A DNA stretch of 64,000 nucleotides from Sulfuriferula sp. AH1 (GTDB taxonomy: Bacteria; Pseudomonadota; Gammaproteobacteria; Burkholderiales; Sulfuriferulaceae), in assembly GCF_002162035.1 (NCBI RefSeq), contig NZ_CP021138.1, positions 1,612,001 through 1,676,000 of the forward strand, given 5' to 3'. The notes beneath the pieces are model-generated. The model made no database searches, was not told where the DNA came from, and was given only the letters and a program-made list of their open reading frames with translations. A program made the position numbers and the translations under genes. Shown here piece by piece: positions 54,040 through 63,168 of the stretch (its first letter is position 1; each line of letters opens with the position of its first letter).

Positions 54040-56388
54040 CTAACTATCCTGCCAATAATGCTGTTGCAGCCGCCGCCAGCGGCTGACCTCAGGCACAGCA
54101 TCTGGCGTAAAACGCACATTCACCAAACCATCCGCATCGGAGCGAAACAATTGACTGCCCGCGTCGCGATAACGCGCCACCACATCGCTGCGCGGATGTC
54201 CGAAACGGTTGTTGTAACCCACCGTAAACACCGTCATCGCCGGCTGCACTGCAGCAATGAATTCCGGAATGGATGAGGTTCGGCTGCCGTGATGCGGGGC
54301 AATCAGCAAATTGGCGCGCAATGCTGCCGGCTCTGTCGCCAGCAATTGAATTTCGTCCTTCGCTTCTATATCCGCGGGCAATAATACACTACCGCCCGCA
54401 CTACTGAGCTTGAGCACGCAGCTACGATGATTGTCCTTGACTGCATTGTCCGCATAACTGCCCGCAGTCGGATGCAGTACGGCAAAGTGCACGCCATCCC
54501 AATCCCAGCTCTGCCCCGCTTCACAACGCAATATCGACTGGGCGTAATGATCAAAGACCGGATGCGTAGCCGGCAATGAAGTCATCACAGCCGCAACCGG
54601 CATTGCGCCCAGTATCGATGCAGCGCCGCCCGTATGATCATTGTCGTCATGCGACAGCACCAGCCTGTCCAGACGGGTGATGCCTTCCCCGCGCAGATAA
54701 GGCGCGATTATCCGGCTGCCGCTATCCGCCTCGCTGTTGTAACGCGGTCCGGCATCGAACAGCAGCGCATGATGCGCGGTGCGCACCAGCACGGCCAGCC
54801 CCTGCCCCACATCAATCGCACTTATCCATATCGCCCCTGGCACAGGTTGCGGAACAGTTACCAGCAATGCGGGCAGCATCCATACCGCTCCCAGCCAGCG
54901 TGCAGGAAATCCTCGTGGCATAAGCCACCATAACGCGCCCAACAACGCCAATCCGACTGCCCAGCGGCCCGGCTCCGCTTGCTGCCACATCGGCCAGTGC
55001 GCCAGCATTTGCAATAACCAGACGCATGCCGCCATCAACGCATGTGCCCAGTGCAGCGGCGCATCCATGCCAGGGAAACTGCCCAATAGCGCCAATGGTG
55101 TTATCAGAAAACTCAGCAGCGGAATCGCGAAAGCATTCGCCAGTGGCGATACCGTAGACAGTTGCCCGAACAGCAACAGCAATATCGGCGCCAGCGCCAG
55201 CGTCACGGCCCACTGCGTTTGCCACCACTCGCGCAGCCAATGCTGTTCGCCCACCCGCGAACCGGTGGCGAACAGCAATACCGCGACCGCGCCGAACGAC
55301 AGCCAGAATCCCGCCGCCAGCACTGCCCACGGATCGATCAGCACCACGACCAGCAGCGCCCAGGCCAGTATTCGCGTCGGTGCCAGAGTGCGCCCTGTCC
55401 ATAACGCAATCGCGACCACCCACAACATATACAGCGTACGCTGCGCCGGCACGCCGAACCCCGCCAGCACCACATAAGCCAGCGCAGCCAGCGCGCCGAT
55501 CAGCACCGCTGCCCGCCGTGCCGGCAGCCATAACGTCAATCGTGTACTGCGCCGCCATAACGCATAGCACAATGCAAAGGCCAGACCGGACAGCATGGTC
55601 ACATGCAGCCCTGAAATACTGATTAAATGCGTAATACCGGTACGCTGATAAAGCTGCCATTGCGCAGACGGAATAGCAGACTGATCGCCGATCGCCAGTG
55701 CCTTCAGCACCCCGGCGTAAGGCGCATCCGCCAATACACGATCAAAGCGTGCGGCAATGTGCTCTCGCACGGCCTCGACCAGATAGTGCGGTTCCGCAAC
55801 TTGTACTGTCAGCAACCGGTGTTCGCTCCGCTCGCGCACCATTCCCAGAGTGCGTATGTCATGCGCGAACCACTGCGCTTCCATATCCATCACATGAGGA
55901 TTCTGCGTGGCATGCGGGCGTCGCAGGCGCACCGTCAGTTGCCAGCGCTGCGCAGCATGCACTGTCAGCGCATCGGGTAGCGGCTTGCCGTTGAAACCGG
56001 TACGATACGTCGACAGTTGCACATGCTGCGGCACCACTGCGCCCGGTGTCAGCACCCGTTCGATATCGAATCCGAAACGCTGGCCGCGCTCAGTCGTCAC
56101 CGGCAAACCCGCTACCACGCCCACCACTGCGACATCCACACCCTCCCATGCCGATGGCAAGGCATCCGCCAGACGCTGTTGCGCCAGCCCCGCCGTATAA
56201 AAAAACCCCAGCGCGAACCAGAATCCCAACAAAACCGAACCGCGCACCCGCCGCCAAGCGCCTTCTTTCGGCAACCCCCATGCCGAAGCCAGCAACGGCA
56301 AACCCCATGCCCAGGCCAGATCAGGCAACGCGGCTTGCAGCTGCAAGCACATTACCCCCGCCACAAACGCGAGTACGGCTAAGCGCAT
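54040..56388 (-). CDS. comEC: DNA uptake channel protein ComEC/Rec2
   Basis: ComEC is the inner-membrane channel for single-stranded DNA during natural transformation. The 782-residue protein has an N-terminal DUF4131 region, a Competence domain with about ten helices (about 215-500; SGLHVTMLSGLAFAL), and a C-terminal metallo-beta-lactamase domain (about 515-760) with VLSHDDNDHTGGAASI, APHHGSRTSS and VGYNNRFGHP motifs. It lies between relA and uvrB. Competence would require other genes not in the window. Confidence 0.94.
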   Translation of the reverse strand: MRLAVLAFVAGVMCLQLQAALPDLAWAWGLPLLASAWGLPKEGAWRRVRGSVLLGFWFALGFFYTAGLAQQRLADALPSAWEGVDVAVVGVVAGLPVTTERGQRFGFDIERVLTPGAVVPQHVQLSTYRTGFNGKPLPDALTVHAAQRWQLTVRLRRPHATQNPHVMDMEAQWFAHDIRTLGMVRERSEHRLLTVQVAEPHYLVEAVREHIAARFDRVLADAPYAGVLKALAIGDQSAIPSAQWQLYQRTGITHLISISGLHVTMLSGLAFALCYALWRRSTRLTLWLPARRAAVLIGALAALAYVVLAGFGVPAQRTLYMLWVVAIALWTGRTLAPTRILAWALLVVVLIDPWAVLAAGFWLSFGAVAVLLFATGSRVGEQHWLREWWQTQWAVTLALAPILLLLFGQLSTVSPLANAFAIPLLSFLITPLALLGSFPGMDAPLHWAHALMAACVWLLQMLAHWPMWQQAEPGRWAVGLALLGALWWLMPRGFPARWLGAVWMLPALLVTVPQPVPGAIWISAIDVGQGLAVLVRTAHHALLFDAGPRYNSEADSGSRIIAPYLRGEGITRLDRLVLSHDDNDHTGGAASILGAMPVAAVMTSLPATHPVFDHYAQSILRCEAGQSWDWDGVHFAVLHPTAGSYADNAVKDNHRSCVLKLSSAGGSVLLPADIEAKDEIQLLATEPAALRANLLIAPHHGSRTSSIPEFIAAVQPAMTVFTVGYNNRFGHPRSDVVARYRDAGSQLFRSDADGLVNVRFTPDAVPEVSRWRRLQQHYWQDS

Positions 56389-56391
56389 GGC

Positions 56392-58428
56392 TTAGTCGCC
56401 TTCATGCGTCCCGTCTGCGCCAAACAACACGGCTTTCAGATGCTTCAGCTCATCGCGCAATTCGGCTGCGCGCTCGAACTCCAGATTTTTGGCGGCAGTG
56501 AGCATGTCTTTTTCCACCTGCTTCAATTCGCGGGTCAGCGTCTTCTCATCCTTGGCATGATAGCTCGCCAGCTTTCGCGCCGCCTTATGGTTGGCTTGTG
56601 CGCTTTCCATATCATATGCGCCCTCGATGATATCCTTGATGCCTTTCACCACCCCGCGCGGCGTGATGCCATGCTCAAGGTTATATGCCACTTGCTTATG
56701 GCGGCGGCGTTCGGTCTCATCCATCGCCCGCCGCATCGAGTTGGTAATGCGGTCAGCGTACAGGATCGCACGGCCATGCAAGTTGCGCGCCGCCCGGCCG
56801 ATGGTCTGGATCAGCGAGCGTTCCGAACGCAGGAAACCCTCCTTGTCCGCATCCAGGATCGCGACCAGCGACACTTCAGGGATATCCAGCCCCTCGCGCA
56901 GCAGATTGATGCCAACCAGCACGTCAAACACGCCCAGCCGCAGATCGCGGATGATCTCGACGCGCTCCACCGTATCCACATCGGAATGCAGATAGCGTAC
57001 CTTCACCCCATGTTCCGACAAGTAATCGGTGAGGTCTTCCGACATGCGCTTGGTCAGCGTGGTCACCAGCACGCGCTCGTTAACCGCGACGCGTTTGGTG
57101 ATTTCGGAGAGCACGTCATCCACCTGAGTCGCTACCGGCCGCACTTCGATCTCGGGATCGACCAGACCGGTCGGGCGCACTACCTGCTCCACCACCTGTC
57201 CCTGATGCTGCTGTTCATACTCGGCCGGCGTCGCCGATACGAACACCGTCTGGCGCATGATGCGCTCGAACTCATCGAAACGCAGCGGGCGGTTATCCAT
57301 CGCCGACGGCAGGCGAAAGCCGTAATTGACCAGATTTTCCTTGCGTGCACGGTCACCCTTGTACATGCCGCCGATCTGCGGGATGGTGACGTGCGATTCG
57401 TCGATGATCATCAGCGCCTGCGGTGGCAGATAATCGATCAGCGTCGGCGGCGGCTCGCCCGGTTTGCGCCCGGACAGATGCCGCGAGTAATTTTCAATAC
57501 CTTTGCAGAACCCCAGCTCGTTCATCATCTCCAGATCGAATCGCGTGCGCTGCTCCAGCCGTTGCGCTTCGACCAGCTTGTTCTCGCGGTAATATTCTTC
57601 CAGTTGTTCACGCAATTCGAGCTTGATCGCCTCGATCGCCCGCAAGGTGGTGCTGCGCGGGGTGACATAATGGCTGGACGGGTACACGGTGAACCGTGGC
57701 AGTTTCTGCAACAAATGGCCGGTAAGCGGATCGAACAGGCGGATGCTTTCCACCTCGTCGTCAAACAGCGAAATGCGCACCGCATGTTCGGCACTCTCCG
57801 CCGGAAAAATATCCAGTACGTCGCCGCGCACGCGAAACACGCCGCGTTTGAATTCGTATTCGTTCCTGTCGTATTGCATCGCAATCAACCGCTGGATCGC
57901 ATCGCGCTGCGACAGTTTCTCGCCCTGGCGCAGATGCAAAATCATCTGATGATAATCGCCCGGATCGCCGATACCGTAAATCGCGGAAACCGTCGCCACG
58001 ATGATGCTGTCCTTGCGCTCCAGCAGCGCCTTGGTTGCCGACAGGCGCATCTGCTCGATATGCTCGTTGATGCTGGAATCCTTCTCGATGAACAGGTCAC
58101 GCGCTGGCACATATGCCTCGGGCTGATAGTAATCGTAGTAGGAAACGAAATACTCGACCGAATTCTCCGGAAAAAACTCGCGCATTTCCGCATACAGCTG
58201 CGCTGCCAGAGTCTTGTTCGGCGCCATGATCATCGCCGGCCGCCCCAATTGCGCGATGACATGCGCCATCGTGTAGGTCTTGCCGGAGCCGGTCACGCCG
58301 AGCAAAGTCTGAAACGCCAGTCCGTCGTTGATCCCCTCTACCAGCTTCTCTATGGCCTGCGGCTGATCGCCTGCCGGTAAAAAAGGTTGATGCAATCGAA
58401 AAGGACTATTGGGAAAAGTGACAATCAC
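56392..58428 (-). CDS. uvrB: Excinuclease ABC subunit UvrB
   Basis: UvrB verifies DNA damage and recruits UvrC in nucleotide excision repair. The 678-residue protein has Walker A GVTGSGKT (44-51), the beta-hairpin region with [16 protein letters not shown], helicase motifs including [25 protein letters not shown] and IGRAARN, and the C-terminal UVR domain (about 630-665). The start is GTG 58428, close to the divergent aminotransferase gene. A 658-codon open frame on the opposite strand is a shadow. Confidence 0.97.
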   Translation of the reverse strand: MIVTFPNSPFRLHQPFLPAGDQPQAIEKLVEGINDGLAFQTLLGVTGSGKTYTMAHVIAQLGRPAMIMAPNKTLAAQLYAEMREFFPENSVEYFVSYYDYYQPEAYVPARDLFIEKDSSINEHIEQMRLSATKALLERKDSIIVATVSAIYGIGDPGDYHQMILHLRQGEKLSQRDAIQRLIAMQYDRNEYEFKRGVFRVRGDVLDIFPAESAEHAVRISLFDDEVESIRLFDPLTGHLLQKLPRFTVYPSSHYVTPRSTTLRAIEAIKLELREQLEEYYRENKLVEAQRLEQRTRFDLEMMNELGFCKGIENYSRHLSGRKPGEPPPTLIDYLPPQALMIIDESHVTIPQIGGMYKGDRARKENLVNYGFRLPSAMDNRPLRFDEFERIMRQTVFVSATPAEYEQQHQGQVVEQVVRPTGLVDPEIEVRPVATQVDDVLSEITKRVAVNERVLVTTLTKRMSEDLTDYLSEHGVKVRYLHSDVDTVERVEIIRDLRLGVFDVLVGINLLREGLDIPEVSLVAILDADKEGFLRSERSLIQTIGRAARNLHGRAILYADRITNSMRRAMDETERRRHKQVAYNLEHGITPRGVVKGIKDIIEGAYDMESAQANHKAARKLASYHAKDEKTLTRELKQVEKDMLTAAKNLEFERAAELRDELKHLKAVLFGADGTHEGD

Positions 58429-58501
58429 GAGTAAAATCCGTCTGTTTTTAACCTGTCAATCTTATCATGTCGGCGAATTCGCTCTGACATACTACTCAAG
58501 G

Positions 58502-59704
58502 ATGTTTAAGTTGGAACTCTCAAATCGCGTTCAGGCCATCAAACCCTCACCTACCCTTGCTGTTACCGCACGCGCAGCAAAGCTCAAAGCTGAAGGCAAA
58601 GACATCATCGGCCTGGGTGCAGGCGAACCCGATTTCGACACCCCGGAGCATATTAAAGTTGCGGCGATCAATGCAATCAACAGCGGTTTCACCAAATACA
58701 CCGCCGTGGGCGGTACGCCGTCGTTAAAACAGGCCGTCATCGCCAAATTCAGGCGCGATAACGGCCTGGACTATACCGCCAAACAAATTCTGGTGTCCTG
58801 CGGTGGCAAGCAAAGTTTCTTCAATCTGGTGCAGGCGCTGATTAATCCGGGTGATGAAGTGATAATCCCGGCACCATACTGGGTATCCTATCCCGACATC
58901 GTCATTCTTGCCGGCGGTACGCCGGTAATTATTGAAGCCGGCATCGCGCAAGGCTTCAAAATCACCCCGGCACAGTTGCAGGCCGCGATCACACCTCGCA
59001 CTCGCCTGGTAGTGCTGAACAGCCCGAGCAATCCTAGCGGCGCCGTGTACAGCCTGGAAGAGCTGACGGCATTAGGTGCCGTGCTGCGCAATCATCCCGG
59101 CATCATCATTGCCACCGATGACATGTACGAACACATCCGCCTGCAGGATGGCCCGTTCAGCAATATACTCAACGCCTGCCCCGACCTCTATGACCGCACC
59201 ATGGTGCTCAACGGCGTATCCAAAGCCTATGCGATGACCGGCTGGCGTATCGGCTATTGCGCAGGTCCGGAAAAACTCATTACCGCGATGGAAAATGTGC
59301 AATCGCAGTCGACTTCCAACCCTACCTCGATTTCGCAAGTGGCCGCCGAAGCAGCACTCAACGGCGATCAGAATTGCATCGTACCGATGATCGCCGCGTT
59401 CCGTGAGCGTCATGAATTCGTCGTCGCCAATCTGAACAAGATACCGGGCGTTAATTGCCTGCATGCCGGCGGCGCATTCTATGCCTTCCCGGATGTCAGC
59501 AATGCGATCCGGCGCCTGCATCAGGCAGGCAAAATCGCCGCGACCACCGACATCGCATTGAGCGAGTTTCTGCTGGAAAAAGCGGGCGTCGCAGTCGTGC
59601 CGGGTTCTGCATTCGGGAGCGAAGGTTATATTCGCCTGTCGTTCGCCACCTCGATGGACAATCTCAAAGCGGCATTGTCACGTCTACAGACCTGGATGGC
59701 CTAA
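58502..59704 (+). CDS. aspC: Aspartate aminotransferase, class I/II (PLP-dependent)
   Basis: This 400-residue enzyme moves amino groups between aspartate and 2-oxoglutarate, and relatives also accept prephenate. It has the subgroup Ib layout: LGAGEPDFDTPEHI, APYWVSYPDIV, NSPSNPSGAVY, the PLP Lys in NGVSKAYAMTGWRIGY, and RLSFATS near the end. The start is uncertain: ATG 58502 immediately follows AAGG, and TTG 58511 lies at a better distance and would give MELSNRVQAIKPS. It is divergent from uvrB. Confidence 0.93.
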   Translation: MFKLELSNRVQAIKPSPTLAVTARAAKLKAEGKDIIGLGAGEPDFDTPEHIKVAAINAINSGFTKYTAVGGTPSLKQAVIAKFRRDNGLDYTAKQILVSCGGKQSFFNLVQALINPGDEVIIPAPYWVSYPDIVILAGGTPVIIEAGIAQGFKITPAQLQAAITPRTRLVVLNSPSNPSGAVYSLEELTALGAVLRNHPGIIIATDDMYEHIRLQDGPFSNILNACPDLYDRTMVLNGVSKAYAMTGWRIGYCAGPEKLITAMENVQSQSTSNPTSISQVAAEAALNGDQNCIVPMIAAFRERHEFVVANLNKIPGVNCLHAGGAFYAFPDVSNAIRRLHQAGKIAATTDIALSEFLLEKAGVAVVPGSAFGSEGYIRLSFATSMDNLKAALSRLQTWMA

Positions 59705-59756
59705 AGCCACCTGTCAATACACGGGTGTCAGCCGCGGCCTTTACACCGGCACGCCG

Positions 59757-59930
59757 TTGACGACCCTGCTGCCTGACTATGATTACAGTCGGCAGAATCC
59801 AGGTGTAGCAGTCAATAATTTACTTCATGCTTGTCCGGAATCGAAGGACACAACAAGAAAGCGTATGCATGCGGTATTGAAGCATGAACTGCGGATGGGA
59901 AACTTGCGGGAAAGAATTGAAGCAATCTGA
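59757..59930 (+). CDS. Possible short ORF or gene remnant downstream of aspC
   Basis: The frame from a TTG at 59757 to TGA 59930 encodes 57 residues (ending HAVLKHELRMGNLRERIEAI). The same frame stays open upstream into the aspC end and reads YTGVSRGLYTGTPLTTLLPDY without a good start. It has a protein-like look, with a charged C-terminal helix, but I see no ribosome site and do not recognise a family. It may be a remnant. The rest of the 294-base gap between aspC and the next gene holds nothing else I can identify. Confidence 0.22.
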   Translation: MTTLLPDYDYSRQNPGVAVNNLLHACPESKDTTRKRMHAVLKHELRMGNLRERIEAI

Positions 59931-59998
59931 CTAGCTCAATTACAGAATACTGCTCGCAACACTCGCTCTCACATGAGCATAGTGCAGGTACTGACCAA

Positions 59999-60232
59999 TC
60001 AAAGCCCCAATGCAGTCGCACGCAAGCCCTGGTTCGTAACGTTTTCCAGAATAACCTTTGAGTTAGCACATTCGGGATTATAAGCGACCAGCATCAGATG
60101 CGGCGTTTTGTCATTCGCGCCGGCACTCACAACACAGGCATTTTCCCGAATCGAACTTTCCAGCCGATCCAGCTGTTCCCGAGTCAAGGACTCGTCAACA
60201 TGTATAATGAAGTCAGAAATGGAAATATTCAT
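59999..60232 (-). CDS. Small HMA-like domain protein
   Basis: The 77-residue product has the beta-alpha-beta-beta-alpha-beta length and pattern of ferredoxin-like HMA proteins (ISDFIIHVDESLTREQLDRLESSIRENACVVSAG, then HLMLVAYNPECANSKVILENVTNQGLRATALGL). The usual CxxC metal motif is missing, so metal binding is doubtful. ATG 60232 has a strong AAAGGAG ribosome site seven bases upstream, which supports it as a real gene. The function is unknown. Confidence 0.68.
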   Translation of the reverse strand: MNISISDFIIHVDESLTREQLDRLESSIRENACVVSAGANDKTPHLMLVAYNPECANSKVILENVTNQGLRATALGL

Positions 60233-60417
60233 GATAATCTCCTTTCGCAATCAGTTAATGTTCCGTGTGGTTCACGTATTTCAACTCCTCATTTATTTAT
60301 AGCACAAAACTGGATTTCGTCGAGCTGTATTCGTCCCATGTCTCGGGCAGATATAGCTAAATAGCTACCGCATGCATCAGTCCGGTCCCCATTGTTTACC
60401 TGCATCGGAACAGTCCC

Positions 60418-61017
60418 ATGAATGAAAAAATCAATAACTTGCTGACCCAAATGCATGCTCTGGATGAAGAACTACGCACCGCCCTGCATGAGCAGGAAAC
60501 ACGCGTTCTTTACGAAATCAGGGGCAAACACATCGAATTTGAACAGACTATCAAACAGGCGCATCGCAAACTCAAGCTGGGATTCTTTCGCTGGCTGGTG
60601 ACCAATCGTCCGCAAAATCTGATTACCGGGCCTATCATTTACAGCATGGCCATCCCGCTGCTCATGATGGATTTGTTGATAAGTTTTTACCAGGCAACCT
60701 GTTTCCCGATTTACAAGATCGCCAGGGTGCATCGTGCCGATTTCATCCTATTCGACCGCAGCCAATTGCACTACCTTAATTTCATCGAAAAATTTCACTG
60801 TTTTTACTGTGAATACGCCAATGGTCTGATTGCCTATATTCAGGAAATCATCGCCAGAACCGAACAATATTTCTGCCCGATCAAACATGCGCGCAAAATA
60901 CTCGGCTCTCACAAACGCTATGCCTATTTCCTGGATTACGGCGAAGCCGAGAGCTATGAAACAAAACTTGAGGCGTTCCGCACATCCCTTGCCAAAACGG
61001 ATAAGACCGATGACTGA
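60418..61017 (+). CDS. Conserved hypothetical protein with central hydrophobic helix
   Basis: The 199-residue product has an N-terminal coiled-coil-like helix (about 1-50), a basic stretch, a hydrophobic segment (about 66-95; GPIIYSMAIPLLMMDLLISFYQ) and a C-terminal part with FIEKFHCFYCEYANGLIAY (a CxxC pair) and QYFCPIKHARKILGSHKRY. The pattern looks strongly conserved, but I cannot name a function. The gene overlaps the next methyltransferase gene by 8 bases, indicating coupling. Confidence 0.75.
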   Translation: MNEKINNLLTQMHALDEELRTALHEQETRVLYEIRGKHIEFEQTIKQAHRKLKLGFFRWLVTNRPQNLITGPIIYSMAIPLLMMDLLISFYQATCFPIYKIARVHRADFILFDRSQLHYLNFIEKFHCFYCEYANGLIAYIQEIIARTEQYFCPIKHARKILGSHKRYAYFLDYGEAESYETKLEAFRTSLAKTDKTDD

Positions 61018-62203
61018 AGTCGCCTTCCTGAGCTGGACAGAGGCAGATGCCGTACACACGGCCATCTGGCGTTCGGAAAATAAAATGCCGGCACCCAAAC
61101 GGGTAGTGATCGCTGACGACACCATGCCAGCCGATACTGCTTACCGGCTCGCCTGCGAGGGCACTACGTTGTTGTGGCGCGGCGATTTCCAGAATGCGCG
61201 TCAATTGCTGCAAGCATTGGCACGACGTATCGACCGACCGCCGCGTAAACCCAAAAAACCGGATAGTCAGGCAGTCTCCCCCACAGAGGCTTTCAATCTG
61301 CATCGTCGAGCACAATCGCTGCGCGCCCGCGTGCTGGCGATGCTGCTGATCCCGCTGGATGCCGATTACGTCATCCCGCTACGGCGCGCTCCGGACGTAC
61401 GCGAAGCCTGCATTGAAGCCTACGGCACAGCGACTGCCGCTTCCGTTGTCTCGTTACGCGAACTGCAAGGTCTGATCGGCGCACACGAATGGCGCAAAAA
61501 GGGCGTGGCCGTCCCCGCGCTGGGCGATCGCATCCATCCATATTACGGGGTATTCTCGCCGGTACGTGGCGAGTATGCGGATCTGGTCGCAAAAACCCCG
61601 CTGCCTTCGACCGTGCTGGCATTCGACATCGGCACCGGCACCGGCGTGCTGGCAGCAATCCTCGCTCGTCGCGGAGTTGAACATGTTGTCGCCACCGATC
61701 AGGATCCGCGAGCTTTGGCCTGCGCCCGCGACAACATCGATCGGCTCGGCTTAAACAAGCGGGTAGAAGTCATCCAGGCAGACATGTTCCCGGCAGGACG
61801 CGCACCGTTGATAATCTGCAATCCGCCGTGGATACCGGCACGCCCCAATGCCGCGATTGAATACGCCATCTACGATCCGGATAGCCGCATGCTGCGCGGA
61901 TTTCTCAACGGCTTGGCAGCACATCTTGAGCCAGAGGGGGAAGGCTGGCTGATACTTTCCGATTTTGCCGAACATCTCGGATTGCGCTCACGCAATGAAC
62001 TGCTCGCGCTGATCGCCGATGCAGGACTGCAAGTATTGGAGCGTCTGGACATAAAGCCGCATCACCCCAAAAGCAACGATGCTGCCGACCCGCTGCACAG
62101 CGCGCGCGCAGTCGAGATTACCTCGTTATGGCGTCTCACCGCACGCCAGGACTTGAGCATATCCGATACAACCCGGAGCAAACAGTCCAAAACTACCAGA
62201 TAA
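61010..62203 (+). CDS. SAM-dependent methyltransferase of the N-P-P-W (HemK/RsmC-like) type
   Basis: The 397-residue product has an N-terminal domain of about 190 residues and a C-terminal Rossmann domain with motif I FDIGTGTGVLAAILARRG, the acidic motif II VATDQDPRALACARDNI, and motif IV IICNPPWIPARP. The NPPW motif is typical of methyltransferases acting on a planar amide or amino group, such as glutamine N5 or adenine/guanine N. The target is not evident. The start at 61010 overlaps the preceding gene; the open frame upstream to 60830 lies in that gene. Confidence 0.85.
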   Translation: MTEVAFLSWTEADAVHTAIWRSENKMPAPKRVVIADDTMPADTAYRLACEGTTLLWRGDFQNARQLLQALARRIDRPPRKPKKPDSQAVSPTEAFNLHRRAQSLRARVLAMLLIPLDADYVIPLRRAPDVREACIEAYGTATAASVVSLRELQGLIGAHEWRKKGVAVPALGDRIHPYYGVFSPVRGEYADLVAKTPLPSTVLAFDIGTGTGVLAAILARRGVEHVVATDQDPRALACARDNIDRLGLNKRVEVIQADMFPAGRAPLIICNPPWIPARPNAAIEYAIYDPDSRMLRGFLNGLAAHLEPEGEGWLILSDFAEHLGLRSRNELLALIADAGLQVLERLDIKPHHPKSNDAADPLHSARAVEITSLWRLTARQDLSISDTTRSKQSKTTR

Positions 62204-62526
62204 TTTATCGATACAAATCGCTATAATTGTTAAGTATTTGTTACCGTGGTTAGTCGCGGTTATATTCGCAAGTTGCAATGCATTGTCATTTTGAATTTAA
62301 CCGGCCCGCTCGTTATATTAGAATAATCTAATATAACGATAAATTTATATATCATATAGATGTCAGATATCCAAGCTTCACAATACCCATCCAAGCCTGA
62401 CACATCATCAGGCAATTAACATTTTTATCTGCATGGCGATTAAATAATCTGATTATTTGTTAAGCAATAGCTATACACTCTGACTAATTCATCTTTACCA
62501 TTACCTCAGTGCTGAAGGAGCATATT
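62204..62526. other. Intergenic region ahead of tsdBA
   Basis: These 323 bases are AT-rich and hold no gene I can support. The notable element is a perfect inverted repeat at 62310-62339. No promoter is clear enough to call. Confidence 0.5.
62310..62339. promoter_or_regulatory. Perfect 12-base inverted repeat upstream of tsdBA (operator-like)
   Basis: TCGTTATATTAG (62310-62321) and CTAATATAACGA (62328-62339) are exact reverse complements separated by AATAAT. The AT-rich palindrome is about 190 bases before the tsdB start. It has the size of an operator for a dimeric winged-helix regulator such as the ArsR/SmtB type, but no regulator gene is nearby. A DNA hairpin or a weak terminator after the methyltransferase gene are alternatives. 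Confidence 0.5.
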
Positions 62527-63168
62527 TTGAAGCATATCTTACTAGCCGCCATGACCTGCATCCCGCTCATGGCTCAAGCAGACGATGCTGCCCGGACCAT
62601 TACCACCCAAGGCAATAAGCAAGGCGCCACGGCATGCATGGCATGTCACGGTGCTGACGGCGGCGGCACAGCGGCAGCCGGATTTCCTCGCCTGGCCGGT
62701 CTCAACGCAGCTTATATCGCTCGCCAATTGCACGATTTCCGCTCTGGCAAACGCAATAATCCGTTAATGCAACCTATCGCCAAAGCGTTGTCAGATACCG
62801 AGATCCAGCAAGTCGCAGCCTACTATGCCGCAATGCCTGCTCCCGCCGCTGCTCCGGCCGGGGGCGATCCTGCCTTGCTGCGCAAGGGCGAAGCACTTGC
62901 CACTACCGGCGACTGGAATCATGAAATCCCGGCATGTTTCCAATGCCACGGCCCCGCTGGCAAAGGCATAGAACCTGACTTCCCCGCTATCACCGGTCAA
63001 TCTGCAGTGTACATTTCCAACCAGATCGCAGCCTGGAAATCCGGCGCCCGCGCCAATGACCCTGTCGGTTTGATGAAATCTGTGGCCACCAAGTTATCGG
63101 CAGATCAGGTAAAGGCCGTTTCGACCTATCTTGCCAATCACCCCTTAACCAATGGAAATCAACAATGA
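62527..63168 (+). CDS. tsdB: Diheme cytochrome c, TsdB-like electron acceptor
   Basis: The 213-residue precursor has a signal peptide (about 1-18, ending MAQA) and two cytochrome c domains, with heme motifs CMACH (37-41) and CFQCH (137-141). Candidate Met ligands are Met81 and Met183. This is the cytochrome c4-like build of TsdB, the partner that takes electrons from thiosulfate dehydrogenase TsdA. The next gene, TsdA, overlaps it by 4 bases. The start is TTG 62527, seven bases after AAGGAG; a GTG at 62509 lies in front of that site and is rejected. Confidence 0.87.
   Translation: MKHILLAAMTCIPLMAQADDAARTITTQGNKQGATACMACHGADGGGTAAAGFPRLAGLNAAYIARQLHDFRSGKRNNPLMQPIAKALSDTEIQQVAAYYAAMPAPAAAPAGGDPALLRKGEALATTGDWNHEIPACFQCHGPAGKGIEPDFPAITGQSAVYISNQIAAWKSGARANDPVGLMKSVATKLSADQVKAVSTYLANHPLTNGNQQ

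Noticed and set aside
56404-58380. 658-codon open frame on the plus strand opposite uvrB
   Set aside because: It lies wholly inside uvrB, whose protein is clearly recognisable. The antisense product is Arg/His/Leu-rich with no family features, as expected of a shadow frame.
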